Shown piece by piece: positions 1-7,342 of a stretch of 64,000 nucleotides of DNA; position 1 is the stretch's first letter, and the number at the start of each line of letters is the position of its first letter. This DNA comes from Marvinbryantia formatexigens (GTDB taxonomy: Bacteria; Bacillota; Clostridia; Oscillospirales; Ruminococcaceae). The notes below the pieces were generated by a model that searched no databases, was not told the DNA's origin, and saw nothing but the letters and a program-made list of their open reading frames with translations. The DNA is taken from NCBI GenBank assembly GCA_021771035.1, contig JAETPU010000011.1, positions 1 through 64,000 of the forward strand, written 5' to 3'. Both the position numbers and the translations under genes were made by a program.

Positions 1-39
1 AAGCTGCCTGGGAAAATTGGTCGATGCCGGTACTCATAT

Positions 40-115
40 TCCTCAATAGCTCAGCTGGCAGAGCATGCGGCTGTTAACCGCAGGGTCGTAGGTTCGAGCC
101 CTACTTGGGGAGCCA
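40..115 (+). tRNA. tRNA-Asn (GTT)
   Basis: A full cloverleaf can be drawn. The acceptor strand TCCTCAA (40-46) pairs with TTGGGGA (105-111), followed by the discriminator G and an encoded CCA (113-115). The anticodon loop CTGTTAA holds GTT at 73-75, which reads Asn codons. The T-arm motif GGTTCGAGCC is at 91-100. A terminator follows within ten bases, so this is the last or only gene of its transcript. Confidence 0.95.
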
Positions 116-122
116 GTACATG

Positions 123-164
123 AATCCAGACTTTTCTCCGATTGGAGAATGGTCTGGATTTTTT
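123..164 (+). terminator. Rho-independent terminator after tRNA-Asn
   Basis: AATCCAGAC (123-131) pairs with GTCTGGATT (152-160) and a run of T follows. Its position just downstream of the tRNA fits termination of that transcript. Confidence 0.85.
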
Positions 165-649
165 ATACCCAAATGCAACAGTTGGGAATCAGGGTTAGGA
201 AAAACAATGCCTGGGTAACACCTAATCGTATGGATACCGGCCTTTCTTCCTTTATCTTGAGACATATACAGGCGTGGAATCGCTGTAGTGGTAACGGGTG
301 TATGAGTGCAAATTCGGTTCTCTTATAAAGGATACTGGGGGATTATCAACAGTCAAAGGCCTGGACAAGGAGATAACCAGGATTGGTGTTTGGAAAAGCC
401 TCTTCCCGCCTGGTTTGATATCATTAGGGGGATAGATCGAAAGGAACTACTTGATGTAATCAATTTTAATGTTATACTATAAAAAATAGTATTTTTAGTT
501 CCTTTATCATGAAAGTAACATACGGACTATTTTTTGATACACGGGAATGAAAATCTACGATTTTCTGTTTATGTAATAAAAAATAGGATTGTGATTCGAT
601 TCAACCTAACGAACGTTTGCATACTATTTTTTGTTACGCGGGTATCAAC

Positions 650-668
650 CCTAACGCAGTGCGTTAGG
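650..668. repeat. 19-base palindrome
   Basis: CCTAACGCA (650-658) and TGCGTTAGG (660-668) are exact inverse complements around a single G. No T-run follows, so an operator or a recombination remnant is more likely than a terminator. A half-site AACCTAACG occurs at 602-610. Confidence 0.5.
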
Positions 669-1058
669 TTCTGAAAGAAGTCCTCAGACGCATAGTGTCT
701 GCCTTTTCTGTAGAAAAGAACCGGGCTTCTTCAAGGTTGATGAAAGCGCTTTTCCTTTCTTCTAATAAAAAACGGTTGACTGAAACGGGGAAGGTTCACG
801 GTGTGATAGGGATGGACTGCGCAGGAAGTTCCTGATAGCATAGGATCCAGGCTTGCCTCAGCAAAATCTATCAGTGATTTCCGCTATGAATTGTATCTGT
901 CCGGCCGCGCACTCTTTAAAATACGCTTGTCTTTTCATTAGGAGAAAGGGAAGAAGTCATCTAGGCCTTCAGCATTTCCTCCTAAAATTTGAGATAACAG
1001 GACATACAGCTGTCATGTTTATCAAGTTATAGTATCACTAATGGGTCACATGTCGGCC

Positions 1059-1140
1059 TAAAGCCCGATGCACGTTTGATGCAACACGATTTTGTTGCAA
1101 TAGATTCGCATCAGCAAGCTTCGTTTGCTGCCGGGCTTTA
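1059..1140. repeat. three-branched hairpin element
   Basis: TAAAGCCCG (1059-1067) pairs with CGGGCTTTA (1132-1140). Enclosed are two smaller hairpins: TGCAACA/TGTTGCA (about 1080-1099) and CAGCAA/TTGCTG (about 1112-1130). The closing stem plus two inner hairpins matches the architecture of the repeats near 5.7 and 57.9 kb, but the primary sequence differs and no TATAAT box is adjacent. Confidence 0.5.
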
Positions 1141-1493
1141 TATCCAATTGTGCCAACCGTTTTAGACATTAAGAAACGGAAACGGGCCTTTTGTCCGTAT
1201 TTCCTGGTGCAAACAGGGAAACGAGGGCCAATCCTGTCGATATTCGGGATGCTTTACAGGCACGGAAAGCGGTATACGACGGAACTGTACTTGCCTGCGG
1301 GATGGTGAAAACAAGCCGATGGTTTTTGCGCCAGCATCAAAGGATTCGCCCTGTATTTCAGTCATGGAAAGATAGATAACGTATACACAAAAATGCGTGC
1401 AAGACCTCTGCGTATCTCCGCCTGAGACAAAGAGGCTTGTCCTGCACGGACGAAGAGCCGGAGAAGTGCCCTGATGAAAGGGAGAGAGGGATT

Positions 1494-1961
1494 ATGATGA
1501 AGACGGTATGCGGTTTGGATTGCGGTGAATGCGGGTTACTGGAAAAGGGAGAATGCGGTGGATGCAACCAAACAAATGGGCGTCCGTTCGGCGGATCCTG
1601 TATGCTTGCAGAATGCTGTAAAAGGAAAGGATGCGAAAATTGCGGAAGGGCTTTTGAAGCGTCTTGTAAACTCAAAGAACAGCTGATTCGCGAATTTAAT
1701 GCCCTTGGAATTGAAGATATGCAGGAGGTTTGTGATCTGAATGCTCTGCACGGCGCGTATGTAAATTTGCAGTATACCTTGCCTGGCGGAAAGCAGATTC
1801 AAATCTGGGACGACGATAGAATCTATCTGGGAAATGAACTCTGTAAAAGGAACAGCAACAGATGTTATGGCCTGACTGCTGATGAAAACTATCTATTGGT
1901 ATGCGAATATGGAGCAGGCGGTTCCGACGCCGAAATTGTCGTTTATAAGAGACGGGGATAA
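1494..1961 (+). CDS. cysteine-rich DUF3795-like protein
   Basis: 155 residues. The first 60 residues carry about eleven cysteines, including CGLDCGEC (6-13), CGGC (21-24) and CENC (47-50). This spacing resembles the DUF3795 family, which is thought to bind zinc or another metal; its function is unknown. The second half (about 85-155) looks beta-rich and has no cysteine cluster. I start at 1494 because GAAAGGGAGAGAGG lies just upstream, although the frame stays open to 1437; ATG at 1497 is an alternative. No operon partner: about 225 bases separate it from the next gene. Family assignment is from the Cys pattern only. Confidence 0.7.
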   Translation: MMKTVCGLDCGECGLLEKGECGGCNQTNGRPFGGSCMLAECCKRKGCENCGRAFEASCKLKEQLIREFNALGIEDMQEVCDLNALHGAYVNLQYTLPGGKQIQIWDDDRIYLGNELCKRNSNRCYGLTADENYLLVCEYGAGGSDAEIVVYKRRG

Positions 1962-2186
1962 CCTGCTTGGCGGTATCCGGGCGCTGGAGTCCCCGCCGAA
2001 CCTCCACGGACTGACATTCCGGGACAGAATTTCCGCTGTGAGGATATTGGCATACTGCGGCGCCAATTGAAGGAAGATTTCATATAGGCCCCGTGTTCTC
2101 TGGGTGCCCAGAGGTATGGCAGGGCATTCAAAGGCAGTATTGAGCGGTACAAGGGCTGAAACACCGGAGCCCGAAGGGAGGAAACC

Positions 2187-3242
2187 ATGAAAGAGAAGAT
2201 GATATCCCTGAGAATGGAACGCCAGCATTTTCTCAACAAGGCGGACGAACGGGAATACAGTAACCTATTCCGCGACACCCAGCCGGGACAAAATGTGTAT
2301 TGGAACGGCTTTGGTGAGCCTCCCACCCTTTCCTGCCGTGCCGCCTTCGATGATATCGAGTTTAACCGGAGCCGGCAGCTTGACCGGACCCTCGTCAAGG
2401 GCCGGTTTGCGGGTGGCAATTTGGGATGGATAGAACCTCGGGATTTAGAGCTGTTTCTTGGGCTCTATCAAAAAAAGCTGAACAAGCCAACTGAGAACCA
2501 ACTGCGAATTCTGGAACTGATTGAACAGGAAGGGCCTCTCAACATTCAGCAAATCAAAGAGGAAACAGGACTGTTGGTGAAAGAAATTACACCTGCGCTG
2601 CACCGCCTGCAGGAAGCGTTTTTAATCTATGAAGATCAATATGATGGCGAATGGGATCGGGGCTGGTACAAATTTTCAGAGATGTTTCCCGATGTGAAGC
2701 CCAACAGATATCCCAGGGTGGAGGCGCTGAAGATTGTATTGCAGCGGTTTGCGTACCGCCTTGTTTGGTTCGATACCGCCATGGCAAAATCCTTCTATAG
2801 GATTCCCGGAAAAGAAATCAAGGCGGCAGTTGACGGGCTGGCTGAGGCGGGAATCCTGGTGGAACGGGACACAGGCTATATGCTGAAAAGCGATTGGGAT
2901 CGTCTCATCAGCTACAAGCCGAAACCGCTGCATTTTGTCCATGCTATTCACAGAAATGATTTTTTATACAAAGCCCATGAGCACAGATTAAAAGAACAGA
3001 TAAAGCCGATGACAGAATTCCTTGCCTATGATCATGAACCGCTCCAGTACCTGCTGATCGACGGCGAATTTCATGGCGCGTCAGTAGGTCATTTCCGCAA
3101 CGGCCCGTATGATCTGAATGATATTGTCTGTGATTTACCCGATGCACAAAGCCGTAGGGACGAGATTATCAAGGCTGTCCGGGACGCCAACTATGATAAG
3201 ATGCCGCAGCGCTTTCTGGGAGAGCAGCTGCACAATGGGTAA
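2187..3242 (+). CDS. winged-helix DNA-binding protein, AlkZ/YcaQ-like fold
   Basis: 351 residues. Around 100-150 is a segment typical of a winged helix (ENQLRILELIEQEG, then IQQIKEETG). The C-terminal part contains PLQYLLIDGEFHGASVG, which resembles the PVLxGDRLVGR segment of the HTH_42 superfamily (AlkZ/YcaQ DNA glycosylases, DUF1006). I cannot place the catalytic QxD/QxQ residues of AlkZ, so glycosylase activity is not claimed. The start is supported by AGGGAGGAAACC before ATG. It stands alone; gaps on both sides exceed 200 bases. A plain transcriptional or nucleic-acid-binding role is equally possible. Confidence 0.6.
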   Translation: MKEKMISLRMERQHFLNKADEREYSNLFRDTQPGQNVYWNGFGEPPTLSCRAAFDDIEFNRSRQLDRTLVKGRFAGGNLGWIEPRDLELFLGLYQKKLNKPTENQLRILELIEQEGPLNIQQIKEETGLLVKEITPALHRLQEAFLIYEDQYDGEWDRGWYKFSEMFPDVKPNRYPRVEALKIVLQRFAYRLVWFDTAMAKSFYRIPGKEIKAAVDGLAEAGILVERDTGYMLKSDWDRLISYKPKPLHFVHAIHRNDFLYKAHEHRLKEQIKPMTEFLAYDHEPLQYLLIDGEFHGASVGHFRNGPYDLNDIVCDLPDAQSRRDEIIKAVRDANYDKMPQRFLGEQLHNG

Positions 3243-3792
3243 TGCCATGGCGGGGATACGTTCGATCCCGGTATCGATCTGAAAATCTGGGCCACAAACA
3301 GCCGCTTGCCGGGTTTGGGTGCCTGGCGGAGCCGATTTCCTGCTGATTGGAGCGGTCCGGGAGCCGCAGCAGCTGTACAGGGCCTAGACGGTATCGGAAA
3401 TTCCGGTCCGGTACAACTGGCCGGATCGGAGGGCTTAGGGGCGAAAGAACGGGTATTCATCCCAATTGAAAACCATTGCTAGAGAGCATCAGATGAGCCG
3501 GCAGATATTCCTGCCGGCTTTTGAGACCTTTGGGGAGGAAACCGGAACGAAGGAGGGGAATCCCCTATATCTGCTGGTTAGGAGCATGATAGACCGGTAT
3601 CTCTGCGGGGAAGCAAGGTCAAATTGGGCCGGGATCCCACAAGATTATTGCTGTTGCACAATATTTTTGTAAATTAATATGGATTTTTGTTTTTATTCTG
3701 CTATAATTAGACTATAATCCATATATTATTGACGGTGATTCTGCGTTTTACAGACGCATCAAGACGCCGGGGAGCGTGAGGGGGAGACAGGA
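3243..3792 (+). other. intergenic, mostly featureless
   Basis: No supported gene. A short frame at 3466-3672 has no ribosome site and no recognisable content. The last 130 bases become AT-rich and hold a probable promoter for the RING-protein gene pair. Confidence 0.5.
3686..3718 (+). promoter_or_regulatory. probable promoter of the RING-protein pair
   Basis: Two TATAAT hexamers lie eleven bases apart (3702-3707 and 3713-3718) in a locally AT-rich patch. The second has TTGTTT about 19 bases upstream. The start codon of the first RING protein is 75 bases downstream. The -35 match is weak. Confidence 0.45.
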
Positions 3793-4632
3793 ATGACAGA
3801 GCAGATCGACAAAAAGGTGTGTCCATATTGTGGAAAAGAATTGCTGCAAAGCGAATCCCAAGTGGTGTGCGAAAACTGTGGGAGCACGTATCACCAGGCC
3901 TGTTGGGAACAGTCTGGTGGCTGTACCCAGAGTTTTTGTGAGTCCAATCGGGAACAGCAGGAAAATCCATATCCGGAGTATGCGCCGCAGGCGGTGCAGA
4001 GGGGTGATGCCGCGGCAGTCCCGCAGCGTGTGCAAAAAAAGAAGCGGCTCTGGCTGCGTTTGCTGCTGGGAATAGGGATTCCGGTACTGCTCCTGCTGGG
4101 GGCAGGGGGAATTCTCCTCCTTTGCCTGCCGGAGACGGTCAGTGGAACCTATACGCTGCTAAGCGGCAGTGTGGAATCGGTGTACACCTTTGAAGACGGA
4201 ACATACACCCTCAAGGAAAGCGATGACACGAAAAAGGGCACATATACGGTTGAGGGGAATATCGTCACCCTGACGGATGAAGAGGGAAAGCAGTCAAAGC
4301 TTTTAAAGGAAGGGGACTATCTGGCCCATCAGGAGAGCCGGTACCCGCAGGAGGTCCCCCGGGGGAACACCTTCAGCCAGACCTTTACCCAGAGCAGAGC
4401 GGATACATACCTCATCTACTGGAACCAGGTGGACTTTGCACAGGACGGCACCTACCGCGAGATATCTATGATTGTGCTTCCCTCCGCCTCCTCTGTGACC
4501 AATACGGAACAAACCGGAACTTATGAGAGAACCGGGGATATCCTGGTGATGAGGGACGAGGGGAAAGAGGACGGCAGGACCAAACTGATTTATCAGGACA
4601 GACTGTATACAGTTGTCTATGAGAAGTCCTAA
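3793..4632 (+). CDS. membrane-anchored RING-finger protein (Prok-RING family)
   Basis: 279 residues. An N-terminal cross-brace zinc finger is visible: C10-x2-C13, C26-x2-C29, H34, C37, C44, C49, matching the Prok-RING_1 pattern. A Pro/Gln-rich linker with a KKKR stop-transfer patch precedes one membrane helix (about 86-112). Residues about 115-279 are a Thr-rich beta domain (GTYTLL, GTYTVEG, TGTYERTGD), probably outside the membrane. Topology would put the RING in the cytoplasm. The start has GGGGGAGACAGGA upstream. A paralogue with the same layout follows 90 bases later. Prokaryotic RING domains are linked to ubiquitin-like chemistry in some systems, but no E1/E2/Ub-like gene is here, so no activity is claimed. 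Confidence 0.7.
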   Translation: MTEQIDKKVCPYCGKELLQSESQVVCENCGSTYHQACWEQSGGCTQSFCESNREQQENPYPEYAPQAVQRGDAAAVPQRVQKKKRLWLRLLLGIGIPVLLLLGAGGILLLCLPETVSGTYTLLSGSVESVYTFEDGTYTLKESDDTKKGTYTVEGNIVTLTDEEGKQSKLLKEGDYLAHQESRYPQEVPRGNTFSQTFTQSRADTYLIYWNQVDFAQDGTYREISMIVLPSASSVTNTEQTGTYERTGDILVMRDEGKEDGRTKLIYQDRLYTVVYEKS

Positions 4633-4722
4633 ACGATGCCGTTCTATTGGGATTTGAAAGTTTGGCGCAGCCAGAGGAGGCAATGCCGCCGGCGGAAGTG
4701 TGGAGATTGAGGAGGAAATGCT

Positions 4723-5580
4723 ATGGGAACAAGCGGATTGATATGCCCAATTTGCCAAGGGGAAATTTTAGAAGGGCAAGCGGCAAAATGCTGTGAGGGA
4801 TGCGGGGTATGGCATCACCTGGAATGCTGGGAAAAAAACCAAGGATGCTCCACGGACGCCTGCCGCGCCCATCAGGATGTACAGCCCAGCGCAGAGCCTG
4901 CCGGGGAATGGGAACCCCAAGCTCCCGTTAGTGAACCTGTGACAGATAGTTCAGCGCGCCCTCCTGAGGAACCTGGAGGAAAGAAGAAAAAGAAAACATG
5001 GCTGCTGATCCTGGCAGTGCTTCTGGCGGTTATACTGGTAATCGCAGGAGCGGCAGCGTTTCTGATAGGCAGGGCAAACCGCAGGCAGAACGAACAGGAG
5101 GCCCGCCAAAGACAGGAAAATGCCCAATACGCAGTGGCGTGTTACAGGAATGACGCCAAGGCGTTTTGCATGACCTCCATCATGCTGGGTTCCGGTATGG
5201 AGGATATCGGCAACGAGGTGAAGAAATTTTGGGGCGCCTATATTATAAACCAGACCTCTTACAAAGGGCACAGCTTTTATAGTGCGCAGAGTGCGGTATC
5301 GGCATCCCGAATTGAACAGTCCGAGAATATTGAAAAGGCTAAAAAGGCGGCTCCTATGATGAAATCCATGTATGAAGCCCTGCAGAATCTGCCGGATGAA
5401 AACGACGAGGAGCTGCAGGATATCAAGGATGCGGTGAAGGAACTTTATGCGGCCTACGAGGATATGTATGACTGTGTCATGGATGTTTCCGGCAGCTATA
5501 TTTCCTTTGGAAGCCGCTTCAGCAGCGCTGACAGTACCCTGGCCAGAAAATACAGAGCTTTAAATTCGCTGTTGGATTGA
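4723..5580 (+). CDS. second membrane-anchored RING-finger protein
   Basis: 285 residues. It repeats the architecture of the preceding gene: zinc finger C8-x2-C11, C23/C24, C27, H31/H32, C35, C42, C47; a Pro/Glu-rich linker; a KKKKK patch; and one membrane helix (about 92-114). The C-terminal domain differs: it is helical and Lys/Glu/Met-rich, with a likely coiled-coil segment (about 115-140). The tandem arrangement suggests a duplicated RING-TM module joined to different sensor domains; that is inference. The ribosome site GAGGAGG precedes the ATG. A C/G-rich hairpin follows the stop. Confidence 0.7.
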   Translation: MGTSGLICPICQGEILEGQAAKCCEGCGVWHHLECWEKNQGCSTDACRAHQDVQPSAEPAGEWEPQAPVSEPVTDSSARPPEEPGGKKKKKTWLLILAVLLAVILVIAGAAAFLIGRANRRQNEQEARQRQENAQYAVACYRNDAKAFCMTSIMLGSGMEDIGNEVKKFWGAYIINQTSYKGHSFYSAQSAVSASRIEQSENIEKAKKAAPMMKSMYEALQNLPDENDEELQDIKDAVKELYAAYEDMYDCVMDVSGSYISFGSRFSSADSTLARKYRALNSLLD

Positions 5581-5611
5581 GGCCTCCCTTTTTAGACTGA
5601 ATTGGAATCCA

Positions 5612-5657
5612 GCCGCCCCTTCCCTCTCCTGTACTGTTACAGGGGAAGGAGGGGGCT
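5612..5657 (+). terminator. hairpin after the RING-protein pair
   Basis: A purine/pyrimidine arm pair (CCCCTTCC with GGAAGGAGGGG, plus CCTGTA/TACAGG near the tip) can fold just after the second RING gene. No T-run follows, so termination efficiency is doubtful. Confidence 0.4.
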
Positions 5658-5716
5658 TATTGCTGATCTGGGTATCCCTGCATAGTTGCCGGGACGTCAG
5701 GGACAAACGCGATGAT

Positions 5717-5945
5717 TTATGGTACAATATTCGCGTGGAACGCGAATATCTCGAAGTTTCCCTCACCGGCCCCAAGGCACGGCCGGTGTTTGGCAAAGCC
5801 AAACCGCGAAACTTCCCGGTTCCTTCAGGTTTTATGGTACAATATTCGCGTGGAACGCGAATATCTCGAAGTTTCCCTCACCGGCCTGAAGGTACGGCCG
5901 GTGTTTGGCAAAGCCAAACCGTGAAACGTGCCGGTTGGTTCGAAA
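5717..5945 (+). repeat. structured repeat units A and B (115-base period)
   Basis: Two tandem near-identical units. Each begins with a TATGGTACAAT box (TACAAT at 5723 and 5838) that runs into a hairpin ATATTCGCG/CGCGAATAT. A three-way junction follows. In unit A the closing stem is GAAGTTTC (5753-5760) with GAAACTTC (5808-5815), and the inner hairpins are CACCGGCC/GGCCGGTG (5764-5788) and TTTGGC/GCCAAA (5789-5803). Unit B keeps both inner hairpins with changes mainly in loops. The next box, of unit C, lies exactly 115 bases after that of unit B. Confidence 0.85.
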
Positions 5946-6040
5946 GCTATGGTATAATAACCTCACGCTGTTATCCAAATCAAAGATTTGGACAGCTGAG
6001 AGAACATTGAACCACGGGTATGAAAGCTCCGCTTTCTATT
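5946..6040 (+). repeat. structured repeat unit C (CTCACGC type)
   Basis: TATGGTATAAT (box 5953-5958) is followed by ACCTCACGC, then a long hairpin with TCCAAATC/GATTTGGA at its tip, the conserved tail GAGAACATTGAA and a small GAAAGC/GCTTTC hairpin (6022-6036). The same modules in the same order occur twice on the minus strand near 27.3 kb. Confidence 0.8.
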
Positions 6041-6141
6041 TTATGGTATAATAAACGCAAATAGCGGTAAAAACGGCATTGGCCGTTTTTGCGGATGCAT
6101 TTCTTTTACCGACTGGTAGCAAGCCGATAAGCGGCTTGTAT
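6041..6141 (+). repeat. structured repeat unit D (TTTCTTTTACCG type)
   Basis: TATGGTATAAT (box 6047-6052). CGGTAAAA pairs with TTTTACCG around an inner AAACGGC/GCCGTTT hairpin, and CAAGCCG/CGGCTTG forms a final hairpin (about 6120-6138). The block from TTTCTTTTACCG to GGCTTG recurs at 20041-20085. Confidence 0.75.
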
Positions 6142-6235
6142 TTATGGTATAACAACCTCACGCCGTGAACGGATGCATAGCTGTAGACTGCGCAGTTCAG
6201 ATTGTCTGTACGCGGCGGGAAGAAATGCGGTATGA
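6142..6235 (+). repeat. degenerate structured repeat unit E
   Basis: It opens with TATGGTATAAC and ACCTCACGC like unit C, but the rest has diverged; CGCCG (6161) can pair with CGGCG (6213). It is the last unit of the array before the NUDIX gene. Confidence 0.55.
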
Positions 6236-6304
6236 GCAGAAAATCATCATCCGAGAGCAGGTTCAGGCTGGTATGGTAGGAAACGGAATTGCAATTGGGA
6301 TACT

Positions 6305-6339
6305 GTATCTAAAAAGATACGATTAGTATTTTTTGATAC
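6305..6339. promoter_or_regulatory. tandem GTATC...GATAC motifs upstream of NUDIX gene
   Basis: GTATCTAAAAAGATAC (6305-6320) is a perfect 16-base palindrome. AGTATTTTTTGATAC (6325-6339) follows and resembles the A-tract motifs at 526-540 and 623-637. They lie 44-78 bases before the start codon, an operator-like position. Confidence 0.45.
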
Positions 6340-6382
6340 AGAATTTTGGAAAGAAAACTGACAGAATTGTGGGGGACAGGCT

Positions 6383-6841
6383 GTGAGGACAGTGGAAAAA
6401 GCGATTTTTACAAATATGTGTATGCTCCGGGACGAACAGGGCCGGGTACTGGTGCAGGACAGGGCAGATCCCCAATGGGGTGGGCTGACGTTTCCCGGCG
6501 GCCATGTGGAGCCCGGAGAATCCTTTACCGACGCCATGGTGCGGGAATTTTTTGAGGAGACGGGGCTTACGATCTCGCAGCTGCGGCTGTGTGGAATCAA
6601 ACAATGGCCCTGTGAGAACGGCGCCCGTTATGTGGTGTTATTCTACCGGGCGGAGGCATTCACGGGAGAATTGTGTTCCTCCGAGGAGGGGGAAGTTTTT
6701 TGGATGGAAGTGCAGGACCTGCAGAATTCCCCCAGGCTAGCGCCGGATATGGATAAGATGCTCCGGGTATTTTTGGAGGATTCTCTGACAGAGCATTACT
6801 ATGGCCTCCAGGATGGGGAGTGGAAGGAAAGCCTGAAATAA
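6383..6841 (+). CDS. NUDIX hydrolase (MutT-like)
   Basis: 152 residues with a complete Nudix box: G40-x5-E46-x7-R54-E55-x2-E58-E59-x-G61. Such enzymes hydrolyse nucleoside diphosphate derivatives with a divalent metal. The sequence pattern around GGLTFPGGHVEPGES is typical of proteins annotated as 8-oxo-dGTP diphosphatase, but substrate cannot be told from sequence. The start is GTG at 6383 with GGGGGACAGG immediately upstream. The gene stands alone downstream of the repeat array and of the GTATC palindrome. Confidence 0.85.
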   Translation: MRTVEKAIFTNMCMLRDEQGRVLVQDRADPQWGGLTFPGGHVEPGESFTDAMVREFFEETGLTISQLRLCGIKQWPCENGARYVVLFYRAEAFTGELCSSEEGEVFWMEVQDLQNSPRLAPDMDKMLRVFLEDSLTEHYYGLQDGEWKESLK

Positions 6842-7342
6842 AAATTGGAGTTAAAGATCGATTCCACTAAGTACAGCGTGTCATCCAAGAAATAGAGATT
6901 TTGTATCGGATACAGACGCAGCAATCCCCGGGGATCAGCGTTTGAATTTATTTGTACCGGGGCAATTCCGGTATGCTCCAGGGAACCCGTCAGACGGCTG
7001 ATGCCGATTAACAAATTCCTGGGATTGCGCTCTTGCCTCATCAAGCGGCGCAGGTGTATCGAAACGGTCGGTTTTAGTGAGGGTGCGGGGGACAGTTGAC
7101 AGAAATGGTTCAATATGATAATATGCTACTATGATAAAGCGATGGCGGAAAATTCTGTCCAAAACCCGGCGGTTGGCCGGGGGTAAATCCCGGTTTGAGA
7201 TGGCGGGGTGTTTTGCGGCCAGCGGATTGGTGACAGGAGAATTGGAGTCCCGCCGATCGTGAGAATGGAAACCTCTGTGCTGTACAGCCGGAGCCTTGGG
7301 CTCCAAACTGGCTGAGGAAACGCGGCAAGGTTTGAGAAGGGA
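6842..7342 (+). other. his operon upstream region
   Basis: No supported gene. A promoter-like pair lies at 7096-7124, giving hisZ an untranslated leader of about 210 bases. I looked for a T-box (GGTGGNACCGCG) and for a His-rich leader peptide and found neither. A small GGAGCC/GGCTCC hairpin sits near 7290-7304. Antisense frames here run on as a shadow of hisZ. Confidence 0.5.
7096..7124 (+). promoter_or_regulatory. probable promoter of the histidine operon
   Basis: TTGACA (7096-7101), a 17-base spacer, then TAATAT (7119-7124); overlapping TATGAT and GATAAT boxes are alternatives. It is the best match upstream of hisZ. Confidence 0.55.

Larger units (their letters stand above)
165..1493. other. 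long gene-poor region with inverted repeats
   Basis: I see no convincing gene in about 1.3 kb. The 470-640 part is AT-rich and carries four related A-tract motifs about 48 bases apart (see findings). A near-perfect palindrome CCTAACGCA-g-TGCGTTAGG lies at 650-668. A three-branched hairpin element lies at 1059-1140. The short reading frames around 1160-1440 overlap each other on both strands and have no ribosome sites. Confidence 0.6.

Noticed and set aside
6842-7342. T-box or His-rich attenuator before hisZ
   Set aside because: No GGTGGNACCGCG string and no run of His codons after a start codon were found.
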